Part shown: piece after piece, positions 9,929 through 19,673 of the stretch | Layout: the number at the start of each line of letters is the position of its first letter | Position numbering within the stretch: position 1 is the stretch's first letter | Assembly (NCBI RefSeq): GCF_008933155.1 | Contig: NZ_WBVP01000012.1 | Span: forward strand, 1 to 64,000 | Reading direction: 5' to 3' | DNA length: 64,000 nucleotides | Source of the DNA: Aliivibrio finisterrensis | Lineage (GTDB): Bacteria > Pseudomonadota > Gammaproteobacteria > Enterobacterales > Vibrionaceae | The notes under the pieces: model-generated | What the model saw: the letters and a program-made list of their open reading frames with translations, nothing else | The model's database searches: none | What the model was told of the DNA's origin: nothing | Made by a program: the position numbers and the translations under genes

Positions 9929-10066
9929 TTGACTTTTTAAGGGCTAGCACATTATAGAGCTTGTAATTGTGGGTAACCATCAAGTTGCTCAATATTTAAT
10001 CGATCTGTGTTCGTATTATTCAATCAGAGTTAAATAAAAAAGATCCAATTAAAGATCTTTTGTTTA
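9929..10066 (+). ncRNA. Candidate small RNA in the mutH-rppH gap
   Basis: The 598-bp gap at 9768-10365 has no credible gene. Inside it TTGACT (9929-9934), an 18-bp spacer and TATAGA (9953-9958) make a reasonable sigma-70 promoter. About 75-100 bp downstream, AAAAGATC (10038-10045) pairs with GATCTTTT (10054-10061) and is followed by a T-rich run, like an intrinsic terminator. A transcript of about 100 nt would result. This is inference from promoter and hairpin shape only. The rest of the gap (10067-10365) is AT-rich and presumably contains the rppH promoter. Confidence 0.25.
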
Positions 10067-10365
10067 ACTTTATGTTTATTATAATATTTATTGATTTCCC
10101 ATTATTATCCTTACTCTATTGATAAATTGATTTTTATTGCTCAATTTGATTTGTTTTTATCTTCTGCACAAAGTTATACACAGAAAAGGTGAATAAATGT
10201 GGGGTAGCTCTCATTGTTATGTTGATAAGTTCTCTTGTGATTAAAAGTTATTCAATAAAGGAGGTTATTTTAGTAAAACGTGATGAGAAAGCGTGATCCT
10301 GTTTGCTCAAAGAGACGATCTGTGAAAAAATCATAGGTAATATAAGTTTAAGATGAGGTCATCCA

Positions 10366-10878
10366 GTGATAGATGGCGATGGTTTCCGCCCGAACGTCGG
10401 GATAGTGATATGCAATAGCCATGGTCAAGTATTCTGGGCGAAACGATACGGTCAACATTCTTGGCAATTTCCACAAGGTGGCATTGATGATGGTGAGACA
10501 CCAGAGCAAGCAATGTACCGAGAATTGTATGAAGAAGTTGGTCTGACAAAAAATGATGTACGTATTTTAGCAAGTAGCCGCCATTGGTTACGATATAAAT
10601 TACCGAAGCGTTTAGTTAGATGGGATTCAAAACCTGTCTGTATTGGGCAAAAACAGAAGTGGTTTTTGCTACGCTTGGAATGTGACGAATCCAAGGTGAA
10701 TATGCAAAGAGATCGCACGCCAGAATTTGATGGTTGGCGATGGGTAAGTTATTGGTACCCAGTTAGACAAGTGGTTTCATTTAAGCGTGATGTTTATCGT
10801 CGAGCCCTCAAAGAGTTCGCGGTAATTGCTATGCCGTTTAAGGAACGAAAATTTAAAAGGAAAGGTAAACAAGGTTAA
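10366..10878 (+). CDS. rppH: RNA pyrophosphohydrolase RppH
   Basis: Nudix hydrolase that removes pyrophosphate from 5'-triphosphate mRNA and so opens it to RNase E decay. The 170-residue protein begins [17 protein letters not shown] and carries the Nudix box as [20 protein letters not shown] (about residues 38-57), matching GX5EX7REUXEEXGU. The start is GTG at 10366 behind GATGAGG. The basic tail (KFKRKGKQG) is usual for the family. ptsP begins 36 bp after its stop, as in E. coli, so the two are probably co-transcribed. Confidence 0.96.
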   Translation: MIDGDGFRPNVGIVICNSHGQVFWAKRYGQHSWQFPQGGIDDGETPEQAMYRELYEEVGLTKNDVRILASSRHWLRYKLPKRLVRWDSKPVCIGQKQKWFLLRLECDESKVNMQRDRTPEFDGWRWVSYWYPVRQVVSFKRDVYRRALKEFAVIAMPFKERKFKRKGKQG

Positions 10879-10914
10879 GCGGTCGATACCTTATAACCTC
10901 AAGGATTGCCTCTT

Positions 10915-13176
10915 ATGCTTACTCAACTCAGGGATATAGTTGATCACGTCGCTAAAGCAGAATCGCTCGATGATGCTTTAGCGTTATTAGTGAAGAATAC
11001 CCGTCACTCAATGCGAACAGAGTGTTGCTCAGTTTATTTAATGAGTAATGATAATCTGCGTTTAGAATTGATGGCTACCGAAGGTTTAAAAGCCAAGCCG
11101 AATACCGTTTCACTTGGTATTGATGAAGGGCTTGTAGGCCTGGTTGCACGTAGCTGCGAGCCATTAAACCTCGCTAATGCCTCTGTACACCCCTCGTATA
11201 AATACATTCCAAGTATTGCTGAATATAAATTTAACTCTTTTTTGGCGACGCCGATCATCTATCGTCGACAAAATTTAGGTGTTTTAGTTGTTCAGCAGAA
11301 AGAGAAACGCCAATTTACTGAAGTGGAAGAATCCTTTCTTGTTACGCTTTCTGCTCAACTTGCGGTGGTATTAGCGCACGCGAAAGCACACGAAAGTTGG
11401 TCTGCTCACCTACAAACTTCAGTAATACAACAGAAACAATTTAAAGGGATCTCTGCGTCTAATGGCGTAGGTATTGCCCCTTTATGGTTTGATGATGCCC
11501 AACCTAAAATAGAAGCAATTTTACCAAGTTCTTGTCTTGATATTGAGCTGGAAAAAGATCGTTTAGGTACAGCGGTTGAGTTAGCTTTAAAGGATTTTAG
11601 ACGTGCGAAAAAACGTTTTGAGCAAGAGCTGAACAACGAAACGTTGGCAATATTTGATCTCTTTACTCACTTATTAAATGATCCAATGCTGAAAGCTGAT
11701 CTGAAAAAACAGATTGATAAAGGGGACTCTGCTGAGTGGGCATTGCGCCAAGTTATTGAGTCTTATGCTGGCCGCTTTGAGAGAATGAGTGACTCTTATT
11801 TAAGTGAGAGAGCAAATGACGTTAGAGAGCTAGGACAGCGTTTACTCTACTTTTTAAACTATGAAGATAACCTAGATATTGAACTGTCTCACCCTGTTAT
11901 TTTGGTGACAAATCAATTAACTGCTTCAATGCTTGCGAGTATCCCAAAAGATAAGTTAAGAGGGGTTATCTCTCTTGAGGGGGCTGCTAACTCTCACGCT
12001 GCTATTTTATCTCGAGCTTTAGGTATCCCGGCGATTATGGGCGTAGAGTTTAACCCAGCTCATTACCATAAATCGTTAGCCATTGTTGATGGTTACAGTG
12101 GCTTGCTTTATATCAAGCCGACAGAAGCGCTAACTCAAGAATACATCGAATTACAAAACGAAGAGATCGCACTCTCTGAGTTAATAACACAAGATCTAGA
12201 TAAACCAACATTAACGCTAGATGGGCATTTGATGAAGATCCATCTTAATGCCGGATTAAGCGCAGACTCAAGCATTGCTGTTAACCAAGGGGTTGATGGT
12301 GTAGGGCTGTATCGCACCGAAATACCCTTTTTATTGCACCAAAGATTCCCTTCTGAAGAAGAGCAATATTTGCAATATAAGGCAATTTTAGAAACCTATC
12401 CTCAAAAACCAGTCATCATGAGAACGTTGGATATTGGAGGGGATAAGCCATTACCTTATTTACCAATAGAAGAAGATAATCCATTTTTAGGCTGGCGTGG
12501 CATTCGGTTCACTTTAGATCATCCTGATATTTTTTTACTGCAGTTAAAAGCCATGGTCAGAGCGAATATTGGCAATGAAAATTTATCGATTATGTTGCCG
12601 ATGATTTCAGGGATACCAGAATTAAAACAAGCACGAGTTTTGATTAATCAGGCTTATGAAGAGGTGCTTAGTGAGTCTGATGGGAGCTTCTCAAAACCAC
12701 GCATAGGTATGATGGTTGAAGTACCCTCAATGCTGTATTTATTACCGAGAGTCGCAGGACTTGTTGATTTTATTTCTGTTGGTACTAATGACTTAACTCA
12801 GTATTTATTAGCAGTAGATAGAAATAACTCACGAGTTTCTCATGTGTATGAGTCTTATCATCCAGCGGTGTTGTTAGCATTAAAACAGATTATTGATACG
12901 GCAAATCAGTGTAGATTACCCGTGAGTGTCTGTGGAGAATTAGCGGGTGATTCCATTGGATGTTTATTGTTGATGGGCCTGGGTTACAACAGTTTAAGTA
13001 TGAATACTTCTAATGTAGCAAAAGTTAAGTATATTATTAGACAGGTAGGGTTATCAGAAATAGAAACGCTAATAGCTAAACTTTTACACCATGATGATGC
13101 AGAGCAAATTTTAGCTGATATGATGGCGTTTTTTGAAGAGAAGAATCTTTCAGGATTTATTCGAGCAGGTAAATAA
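10915..13176 (+). CDS. ptsP: Phosphoenolpyruvate-protein phosphotransferase PtsP (EI-Ntr)
   Basis: First enzyme of the nitrogen-related PTS: takes phosphate from PEP and passes it to NPr and then EIIA-Ntr. The 753-residue product has an N-terminal GAF domain (about residues 15-160, with CCSVYLM and GLVGLVARS) and the EI core. The phosphohistidine is in GAANSHAAILSRALGIPAI (near residue 355), and the PEP-binding C-terminal barrel has GVGLYRTEIPFL, RTLDIGGDKPLPY and SVCGELAGD. A TTG occurs three codons earlier; the ATG at 10915 behind AAGGA matches homologues that start MLTQLR. The TSUP gene starts directly after the stop. Confidence 0.95.
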   Translation: MLTQLRDIVDHVAKAESLDDALALLVKNTRHSMRTECCSVYLMSNDNLRLELMATEGLKAKPNTVSLGIDEGLVGLVARSCEPLNLANASVHPSYKYIPSIAEYKFNSFLATPIIYRRQNLGVLVVQQKEKRQFTEVEESFLVTLSAQLAVVLAHAKAHESWSAHLQTSVIQQKQFKGISASNGVGIAPLWFDDAQPKIEAILPSSCLDIELEKDRLGTAVELALKDFRRAKKRFEQELNNETLAIFDLFTHLLNDPMLKADLKKQIDKGDSAEWALRQVIESYAGRFERMSDSYLSERANDVRELGQRLLYFLNYEDNLDIELSHPVILVTNQLTASMLASIPKDKLRGVISLEGAANSHAAILSRALGIPAIMGVEFNPAHYHKSLAIVDGYSGLLYIKPTEALTQEYIELQNEEIALSELITQDLDKPTLTLDGHLMKIHLNAGLSADSSIAVNQGVDGVGLYRTEIPFLLHQRFPSEEEQYLQYKAILETYPQKPVIMRTLDIGGDKPLPYLPIEEDNPFLGWRGIRFTLDHPDIFLLQLKAMVRANIGNENLSIMLPMISGIPELKQARVLINQAYEEVLSESDGSFSKPRIGMMVEVPSMLYLLPRVAGLVDFISVGTNDLTQYLLAVDRNNSRVSHVYESYHPAVLLALKQIIDTANQCRLPVSVCGELAGDSIGCLLLMGLGYNSLSMNTSNVAKVKYIIRQVGLSEIETLIAKLLHHDDAEQILADMMAFFEEKNLSGFIRAGK

Positions 13177-13980
13177 ATGTCAGTGGATTTTTGGTCTATT
13201 TTTGCACTCTATCTTGCATTAGGCAGTGTTGTTGGAGTAATGGCTGGCTTATTAGGCATTGGTGGTGGATTACTTGTTGTTCCTGCATTGTTATGGCTAC
13301 TTCCTCAAGCAGGGATTGACGCTACTATTGCAATGCAAATGGCATTAGGAACCTCACTAGCGACCATTATATTCACCTCAAGCTCATCGGCATGGAACCA
13401 TTTACGTTTAGGCAATGTCGAAGTGGGGCTTATTAAAAGTTTAGCGCCAGGGGTTATTCTAGGCGGTTTTATTGGCAGTTACCTTACCGAATTAATACCA
13501 GCACATTATTTGCCGAAAGTGTTTGGGGTTATTGTGCTTTTATTAGCTCTACAGATGCTGTTAGCGCTTAAATTTACGGCGACAAGAATAATGCCGCCAC
13601 CGCTTAAAGTTGCGACATCCGGTGGTGTTATTGGTATCGTGTCTAGCTTAGCGGGCATTGGTGGTGGATCACTAACGGTACCTTATTTAAGTTTTCATGG
13701 TGTTGAAATGAGAAAGGCCATTGGCAGTTCTTCATTATGTGGCACATTAATCGCTATTGCAGGCATGATAGGGTTTGTAATACATGGTGTAAATGTGGAA
13801 AACTTACCGCCAATGAGTTTAGGTTACGTTTATTTACCCGCATTGTGTGGTATTAGCTTTACCTCTATTTTAACCACTAGAGTTGGGGCTAAATTAGCGT
13901 CACATTTACCAACACCGACATTAAAAAAAATCTTTGCCGTATTTCTAGTATTTATTGGCAGTAAAATGTTCTTAGGATAA
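13177..13980 (+). CDS. TSUP-family membrane transporter (TauE/SafE-like)
   Basis: Integral inner-membrane protein of 267 residues with about eight hydrophobic segments and the internal duplication typical of the family. The motif [14 protein letters not shown] (near residue 27) recurs as [14 protein letters not shown] (near residue 162). TSUP proteins export or take up sulfite, sulfonates or other small organic anions; the substrate here cannot be read from sequence. Its ATG begins at the base after the ptsP stop and lgt follows 10 bp after its own stop, so it is translated as part of a rppH-ptsP-TSUP-lgt run. Confidence 0.9.
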   Translation: MSVDFWSIFALYLALGSVVGVMAGLLGIGGGLLVVPALLWLLPQAGIDATIAMQMALGTSLATIIFTSSSSAWNHLRLGNVEVGLIKSLAPGVILGGFIGSYLTELIPAHYLPKVFGVIVLLLALQMLLALKFTATRIMPPPLKVATSGGVIGIVSSLAGIGGGSLTVPYLSFHGVEMRKAIGSSSLCGTLIAIAGMIGFVIHGVNVENLPPMSLGYVYLPALCGISFTSILTTRVGAKLASHLPTPTLKKIFAVFLVFIGSKMFLG

Positions 13981-13990
13981 GAGAGTAGTC

Positions 13991-14842
13991 ATGAGTCAGG
14001 GGTATTTGAACTTCCCACACATCGATCCAGTTTTGATTGAAATAGGGCCATTAGCAGTACGATGGTACGGCTTAATGTATTTATTCGGTTTCATGTTTGC
14101 CTTATGGCTTGCTAATAAACGTGCTGATAAACCAAACAGCGGTTGGACTCGTGATCAAGTGAGTGATCTTCTGTTTGCAGGCTTTTTAGGGGTAGTCATT
14201 GGTGGACGTGTTGGTTATGTCCTGTTTTATAACTTTGGCCATTTCTTAGAGAATCCTCTGTACTTATTTGAAGTCTGGACGGGCGGTATGTCTTTCCATG
14301 GTGGCTTGTTAGGTGTTATCACCGCAATGCTCTGGTACGGTTATAAAAATAATCGTAGCTTCTTTACCATTGCTGATTTTGTAGCGCCATTAGTTCCATT
14401 TGGTCTAGGTGCCGGTCGTCTTGGTAACTTCATGAATGGTGAGTTATGGGGCCGTGTTACTGATGTACCTTGGGCGATGGTATTCCCAACGGGTGGCCCT
14501 TTCCCTCGTCATCCATCTCAGTTATATGAATTTGCACTGGAAGGTGTTGTTCTATTCTTCATTCTAAATTGGTTTATTCGCAAGCCCCGTCCACTAGGTG
14601 CAGTTTCAGGCTTATTCTTATTTGGCTATGGAACCTTCCGTTTCTTGGTAGAATACGTCCGCCAACCTGATGCTCAGTTAGGTCTATTTGGTGACTGGAT
14701 TTCAATGGGACAAATTTTATCATTGCCAATGGTGATTGGTGGTCTATTGATGATGATTTGGGCATTCAAACGTAATCTTTTTGCGACTGATTTGAAGAGC
14801 AGCGGTACCAAGTCAAAGAAATCTAAACAAAAAGCAAAATAA
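13991..14842 (+). CDS. lgt: Prolipoprotein diacylglyceryl transferase
   Basis: Transfers diacylglyceryl from phosphatidylglycerol to the lipobox cysteine of prolipoproteins, the first step of lipoprotein maturation in the inner membrane. The 283-residue protein has seven hydrophobic segments and the family signature around [18 protein letters not shown] (about residues 138-155). It also has the HGG of MSFHGGLLG and the essential Arg in [11 protein letters not shown] lysine-rich cytoplasmic tail ends it. A terminator separates it from thyA. Confidence 0.97.
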   Translation: MSQGYLNFPHIDPVLIEIGPLAVRWYGLMYLFGFMFALWLANKRADKPNSGWTRDQVSDLLFAGFLGVVIGGRVGYVLFYNFGHFLENPLYLFEVWTGGMSFHGGLLGVITAMLWYGYKNNRSFFTIADFVAPLVPFGLGAGRLGNFMNGELWGRVTDVPWAMVFPTGGPFPRHPSQLYEFALEGVVLFFILNWFIRKPRPLGAVSGLFLFGYGTFRFLVEYVRQPDAQLGLFGDWISMGQILSLPMVIGGLLMMIWAFKRNLFATDLKSSGTKSKKSKQKAK

Positions 14843-14890
14843 ACAAACTAAGAAAAATACGCTAGAATAGCGTTAATGACGATTTATAGT

Positions 14891-14919
14891 AATGGCCTCT
14901 CGTTTGAGGCCATTTTTTT
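14891..14919 (+). terminator. Rho-independent terminator between lgt and thyA
   Basis: AATGGCCTC pairs with GAGGCCATT around a TCGTTT loop, followed by TTTTT. It lies 50 bp after lgt and 25 bp before thyA. Confidence 0.9.
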
Positions 14920-14943
14920 AACTAATTTTAAGAGAGCAGACCC

Positions 14944-15501
14944 GTGAAGCAGTATTTAGATTTATGCCAACGCATCGTTGATGAAGGGACTTGGATTGAA
15001 AACGAACGTACAGGAAAACGCTGCCTAACGGTGATTAACGCCGATTTAACTTACGATGTTGCTAATGGCCAATTTCCGCTAGTAACGACACGTAAGAGTT
15101 TTTGGAAAGCGGCCGTCGCAGAGATGATTGGTTATATTCGCGGTTATGATAACGCAGAAGATTTCCGCAAAATTGGCACTAAAACATGGGATGCGAATGC
15201 GAACTTAAATGATGCATGGCTGAATAACCCTCATCGTAAAGGCGATGATGACATGGGCCGGGTGTATGGTGTACAAGGTCGTTCGTGGGCAAAACCAAAT
15301 GGTGAGTTTGTCGATCAACTGAAAAAGATCATTGATGATTTAAGCGCAGGTATTGATGACCGTGGTGAAATTTTAAACTTCTACAATCCTGGTGAGTTTG
15401 ATATGGGTTGCTTACGTCCATGCATGTACTCACACCATTTTTCACTATTAGGGGACACATTGTACTTAAATAGTACTCAACGCTCGTGTGATGTTCCGCT
15501 T
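14944..15501 (+). pseudogene. thyA: Chromosomal thyA, 5' part, interrupted by the island
   Basis: Thymidylate synthase makes dTMP from dUMP with methylene-tetrahydrofolate. Residues 1-186 are intact from the GTG start through RGYDNAEDF, the catalytic-cysteine region [12 protein letters not shown] and QRSCDVPL. After that Leu the frame reads one island codon and stops at 15505-15507. The remaining 97 residues are found at 34816-35109, and 186 plus 97 gives the normal 283-residue enzyme. The truncated product keeps the catalytic Cys but lacks the C-terminal third, so it should be inactive. The function is presumably supplied by the island's own thyA. Confidence 0.95.
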
Positions 15502-15649
15502 TTATAACCCCTCATACTATCTGCACACTTAGTAATTAACTGTAACCTCATTTTTATTTGCTTTTATATTTATTGTACTACACTTAATTTACACAATACG
15601 TAAGATAAATATATAGTCATTGTAGTTTAATGCATAGCTCGAGGTTTAT
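15502..15649. other. Island left end and recombinase promoter region
   Basis: The 148 bp between the thyA junction and the first recombinase. It includes the terminal TTATAACCCC and a CTGCACA motif at 15521-15527 that matches motifs at the right end, suggesting recombinase-binding sites. The rest is AT-rich and should contain the promoter of the recombinase block; I cannot pick out a single promoter with confidence. Confidence 0.5.
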
Positions 15650-16897
15650 ATGGATAATTCTGTTGTCATATCTGCTGGTAAGAAACTTAATATAACAAAA
15701 TCTGTGGCTCATGAAGATTTAGATGGGTATCCCAAAGTAATTTTTCTTGCAGAAGGTGTGGCGGTCTTTAATGAACGAATTGAATTGTTGCCATTAATAT
15801 CTGATTTTCTTACCGACTACAGAAGAAATTATAGCGATCAGTCAGTCAAAACTTATGCAAACAACTTACGTTACTTAGTTAAATATCTCACTACTTATGA
15901 TGATAATCATGTTGGCTCTAAACGAGATGATTGTTTGATGACTGTCCACGAAACAGAAATTCAGAAATATTTTGACTATTGCCGAAACAATAAAAATCAT
16001 AACGATGTAGAAAAACCATCAATAAGTGGAAAAACCTTATCAAACAGGGATGCTACTTATAATAGATTCTTTTCTGAATTCCTCTGTAACCCTCCTGCTG
16101 GTTACAAACTTATGCGAGAAGATAATCCATATGGAAATGGTAGCTTGGTTGTTGCAGCTAAAGAATCGTTGATTAAACCAGCACTATTTAATGATATCGA
16201 AGCTTTACTTCTTGTTGCCAATAATGAAAGAGAAAAATGTCTAATCCAATTTATGTACGATTCTGGTGTTCGTCGGGGGGAAGTCGAAAGCATACTTCAA
16301 AATAGTATTTTACAGTTATCTAGAGAATCTCGGAAGAGCATAATTGTAGATTATTCTACAATTCAAATATCGTCTGATTATGTTGCAATGGAAATAAAGG
16401 GTAACAAAGGGCGTGGAAGAGAGGCAAAATTTAGGAATACAGTAGTTTCAAAAGAAACAATTAATAGAGTGCAAAAATATCATTCAACTCTTGAATATAA
16501 GAAGCAAAAAAGAAAATGGGGTAACACTCCTATTCCTGCCTTTTTGAATCAAAATGGTAATCCTTATACCGAAAAATCAGTCAGTAAACTGATAAAGAGG
16601 TTGTCTGTAAGAGCGCTAAAATTTGGATTAATCAATACGATGTTATCACCACATAAAATTAGACATGGATTTGGTGCTATGCTTTTGAATTCTGAAGATC
16701 TAGGTAAAACACAATTGGATAGATTGTTACTACTACAGCAGTGCCTCGGACATCAATCATTAACTACAACAGAAGGGTATACAAAAATTCCAATTGGTGT
16801 GTGGGATAAACTTGTAGATCGAAATGGCATTGCTCTCAAAAAATATCAGTTGATGAGAAAACTAAAAAATAGAACTAGGTTGGGAGGTGATAAGTGA
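15650..16897 (+). CDS. Tyrosine recombinase 1 of the island (complete catalytic set)
   Basis: Site-specific recombinase of 415 residues, expected to cut and join the island ends. An N-terminal SAM-like DNA-binding domain (about residues 45-150, with SVKTYANNLRYLVKYL) is followed by the catalytic domain. All key residues are visible: Arg in DSGVRRGEV (about 208), His335 and Arg338 in HKIRHG, His368 in CLGHQS and the nucleophile Tyr377 in TTTEGYTK. It begins the island and overlaps the next gene by GTGA. Position and size are like the first recombinase of Gamma-Mobile-Trio or Tn554-type elements; I do not assign a name. It is the only one of the island recombinases with a textbook active site. 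Confidence 0.9.
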   Translation: MDNSVVISAGKKLNITKSVAHEDLDGYPKVIFLAEGVAVFNERIELLPLISDFLTDYRRNYSDQSVKTYANNLRYLVKYLTTYDDNHVGSKRDDCLMTVHETEIQKYFDYCRNNKNHNDVEKPSISGKTLSNRDATYNRFFSEFLCNPPAGYKLMREDNPYGNGSLVVAAKESLIKPALFNDIEALLLVANNEREKCLIQFMYDSGVRRGEVESILQNSILQLSRESRKSIIVDYSTIQISSDYVAMEIKGNKGRGREAKFRNTVVSKETINRVQKYHSTLEYKKQKRKWGNTPIPAFLNQNGNPYTEKSVSKLIKRLSVRALKFGLINTMLSPHKIRHGFGAMLLNSEDLGKTQLDRLLLLQQCLGHQSLTTTEGYTKIPIGVWDKLVDRNGIALKKYQLMRKLKNRTRLGGDK

Positions 16898-19671
16898 ATG
16901 ATGAAGCATACAGAGAAATGCTGAATAATTGGTGGAATAGCTTAACTAATGAACAAAAAAAATCAGCCCCAATCACTCACAACTCAATTGACTTTCGTTT
17001 TCTCTTTAATAGCACAAAAACACTTTATCACGAAGTGCGTCGATATCTAAAAGAAGATATTAGCAAAATAGATGAAGAACTTAAGATATTAGGTGTCTTA
17101 CTCAATAAAAAAGCATACAAAAAACGACTAAACAATTGGTGGGATAGTTTAACTGATGTCCAAAAGAAATCAGTTCCAACCACTCGTAACTCAGTTGATT
17201 TACGTCATCTATTTAATGATGCAAGGCTCAACTATAATAGTATTCGTCACTATTACTTATGGGAAGACATTAATAAGATAGAGGAAGAGCTTAAGCAGCT
17301 TGGTACTTTACTAAATGATGATGATAAAGTGATCGAGACTCTTATGTGTGATTTCATTTCCGACTGTGAATCTAATCCAGACCAGCTCTGGGATGTCGAG
17401 TTAACAACTAGAGTTTATAATAGGAAGTTGATAGCAGAAGGCCGTGATCATTACTTTGAGCAATACGGTCTGATTTCTGCTGCGTATTTAGCTAATAAAT
17501 TTAATTGTAAACCTTATCGCTGTAGCAAACCTGTGATGTTAGAACTTAGAAAGCAACTCAATCAATTATTACTGAAGTACGAAGTATCTCTCCCATATAG
17601 AAAAATTAAAGATAGTAGTCATGCCATCGGTAGTGATATGAATCACCGCAGAATTTTTCTCAAGTGGAAAAATGGTTTAACGGATGAAGAAAAGTTGGAA
17701 CTTCCAATGTTTGGAAAGGTGATTGATAAAATAGCCTTAAGTCATCTAGTATCTATAGAGCGCTTACAAACAATAGGTCCATTATTAGCTTTTGAATTTA
17801 AACGCTTCTCTAGTGAAGTTCTTATTCTTAAGGGAACTGATTATAAAACATTTAAAGAACGTAAAGACCTCCGCAAAGAAAAAGCTTTAGGCAAAGAGGA
17901 AAGCCCGCGTTCAGCATTTTACAAATTACGACATAAAAAACTTGTATCTATTGAGGATTTTAGTTCAGAAAAAGGGTGGTACGAGGATGTACGACATGTA
18001 TTTGCTGTTGCGTCATTAAAAGCATCATCAAAATCAGGTATTGCTAATTATTATATTGGATATACACATTATTGTGATTTTTTAGAAACCAAGGAAGTGT
18101 TCTCTGATAGCAGTTTTAAAGAGTGTTTTGATTCATGGTCATTGAGAGATTTTAAAGAATTTTTAGGTGAGAAAATTGGTGAAAAAACGCTATCGACAGC
18201 ACATGCAAATACAATTTTATCATCGTTACGAATCACGCTTAACAGACTGAAAACATTTCGAAATATAAGTTTTAATTATCTTCCGACTGATGGATTTGAG
18301 GTTATCAGAGAGACACTAGCTTATAAACCTTATACGCTGAATGAACGAAAGCAAATACACGAAATGCTAGAGCGAGAAATGACTCGAGTTAAAAAGAAAC
18401 TAGAACCATACAAAAAATTAGATCGAAAAAATGTAAATCTAGATGACTCAAAGATTCAAGCTAGAATTATTTTTGAAGATGATTGTAATTGCATTCCCCC
18501 CTATTGGAACTCAGAAGATCGTAATAGAAATTACACTAAGGGGCAGAGAAAACTCTGTTCTTTTGCTGCAACAAGAAGACTTTCTCTTGCTGAATTGCTC
18601 GAAGAATGGGGAGTGTTAACTCGAAGAGTACTAACTGGTGACATTGGTGTGTATGTATTAAAAATGGCGCAAGTTTTAGGAATGAATCTAAGCCCCATTT
18701 TAGAGCTTGACATTGATGATTATCAAGAGCATCACCCATTAACTAATAAACCTTGTTTAACGTATTGGAAGGAGCGCTCAACAGGGGAAAAAATGATACA
18801 TCTTGATTTATTTCATGCTGAACTACAATGGTTAACAATGAGTCAACAGAAATTTGTTGAAACCGTGTTTGATGAAGTTATTCAGTTAACTTCAGAGGCT
18901 AGAAAGTATATGCCAGATGATATATCAAACAGACTCTTTGTGACTTTTCAAAAGGCACCAAAAGCGCTAGCTGAGATGGATATGAGTAAGTTGTATTCGG
19001 ATCTCGTTGAAAAATATCAGTTAAAAGATAATGATGGCGAACCATTGTTGCTCAGAACAACTAGATTCAGACCTACCCTCGTTAGTGAATTAGTTGATGC
19101 AGGTATTTCAATTAGAGAAATCCAATATTTATTAGGTCATACTTCTATCTACACAACGATGAAATACCTAGATCAATTAGAATTTGATAGAGTCATAAAA
19201 GAAAAAGCAAAGAAAGCGATAGAAGATATTTACAGTAGTACCATTCAAGTCAGTGATCATGATTCTAGTAAGAAACAACAGCGTAGATATGATGAAAATT
19301 TGATCATAATGAAAACCCCACTCGGCGGTTGTAAAAATATATTTGATCCACCCGAGTTTATCAAAAAATCATCTTTGTATGTAAAAGGAAAACCATGCTC
19401 TCAATATAACAAGTGCTTATCTTGTGAGTATGTGATGCTGACAAAAATACATCTCCCAGAATTGTTTGCAATGCAAAGAGATTATTTGGGATCGTTAGAG
19501 AGTGGTGCAGTTGTTAATACGCCTTATTATGCTGTGGTTTTAGAAAATATCTCACTGCTTGATGATATTTTGAATCCCGAAACCTCAGAGTTTGATGAAG
19601 ATACTTTGATGGAGGCAAAAGAAAACTCGTTATTTATTGAAACTACAATATTAGATAGCTGGAGTTGTTAA
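16894..19671 (+). CDS. Tyrosine-recombinase-like protein 2, large and divergent
   Basis: A 925-residue protein starting at GTG inside the previous stop (GTGA overlap, behind GGAGGT). The first 143 residues are two tandem copies of a roughly 72-residue unit (NWWNSLTNEQKKSAP and NWWDSLTDVQKKSVP), with a weaker third copy near residue 249 (KWKNGLTDEEKLELP). The recombinase domain is C-terminal: LLGHTSIYTTMKYLD gives His749 and Tyr758. However, the Arg I position reads GMNLSPILEL, and HxxR reads TRFRPT, so two canonical catalytic residues seem absent. A cysteine cluster (CSQYNKCLSC) near residue 845 may bind metal. It probably acts with its neighbours, not alone. Confidence 0.8.
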   Translation: MNDEAYREMLNNWWNSLTNEQKKSAPITHNSIDFRFLFNSTKTLYHEVRRYLKEDISKIDEELKILGVLLNKKAYKKRLNNWWDSLTDVQKKSVPTTRNSVDLRHLFNDARLNYNSIRHYYLWEDINKIEEELKQLGTLLNDDDKVIETLMCDFISDCESNPDQLWDVELTTRVYNRKLIAEGRDHYFEQYGLISAAYLANKFNCKPYRCSKPVMLELRKQLNQLLLKYEVSLPYRKIKDSSHAIGSDMNHRRIFLKWKNGLTDEEKLELPMFGKVIDKIALSHLVSIERLQTIGPLLAFEFKRFSSEVLILKGTDYKTFKERKDLRKEKALGKEESPRSAFYKLRHKKLVSIEDFSSEKGWYEDVRHVFAVASLKASSKSGIANYYIGYTHYCDFLETKEVFSDSSFKECFDSWSLRDFKEFLGEKIGEKTLSTAHANTILSSLRITLNRLKTFRNISFNYLPTDGFEVIRETLAYKPYTLNERKQIHEMLEREMTRVKKKLEPYKKLDRKNVNLDDSKIQARIIFEDDCNCIPPYWNSEDRNRNYTKGQRKLCSFAATRRLSLAELLEEWGVLTRRVLTGDIGVYVLKMAQVLGMNLSPILELDIDDYQEHHPLTNKPCLTYWKERSTGEKMIHLDLFHAELQWLTMSQQKFVETVFDEVIQLTSEARKYMPDDISNRLFVTFQKAPKALAEMDMSKLYSDLVEKYQLKDNDGEPLLLRTTRFRPTLVSELVDAGISIREIQYLLGHTSIYTTMKYLDQLEFDRVIKEKAKKAIEDIYSSTIQVSDHDSSKKQQRRYDENLIIMKTPLGGCKNIFDPPEFIKKSSLYVKGKPCSQYNKCLSCEYVMLTKIHLPELFAMQRDYLGSLESGAVVNTPYYAVVLENISLLDDILNPETSEFDEDTLMEAKENSLFIETTILDSWSC

Positions 19672-19673
19672 CA

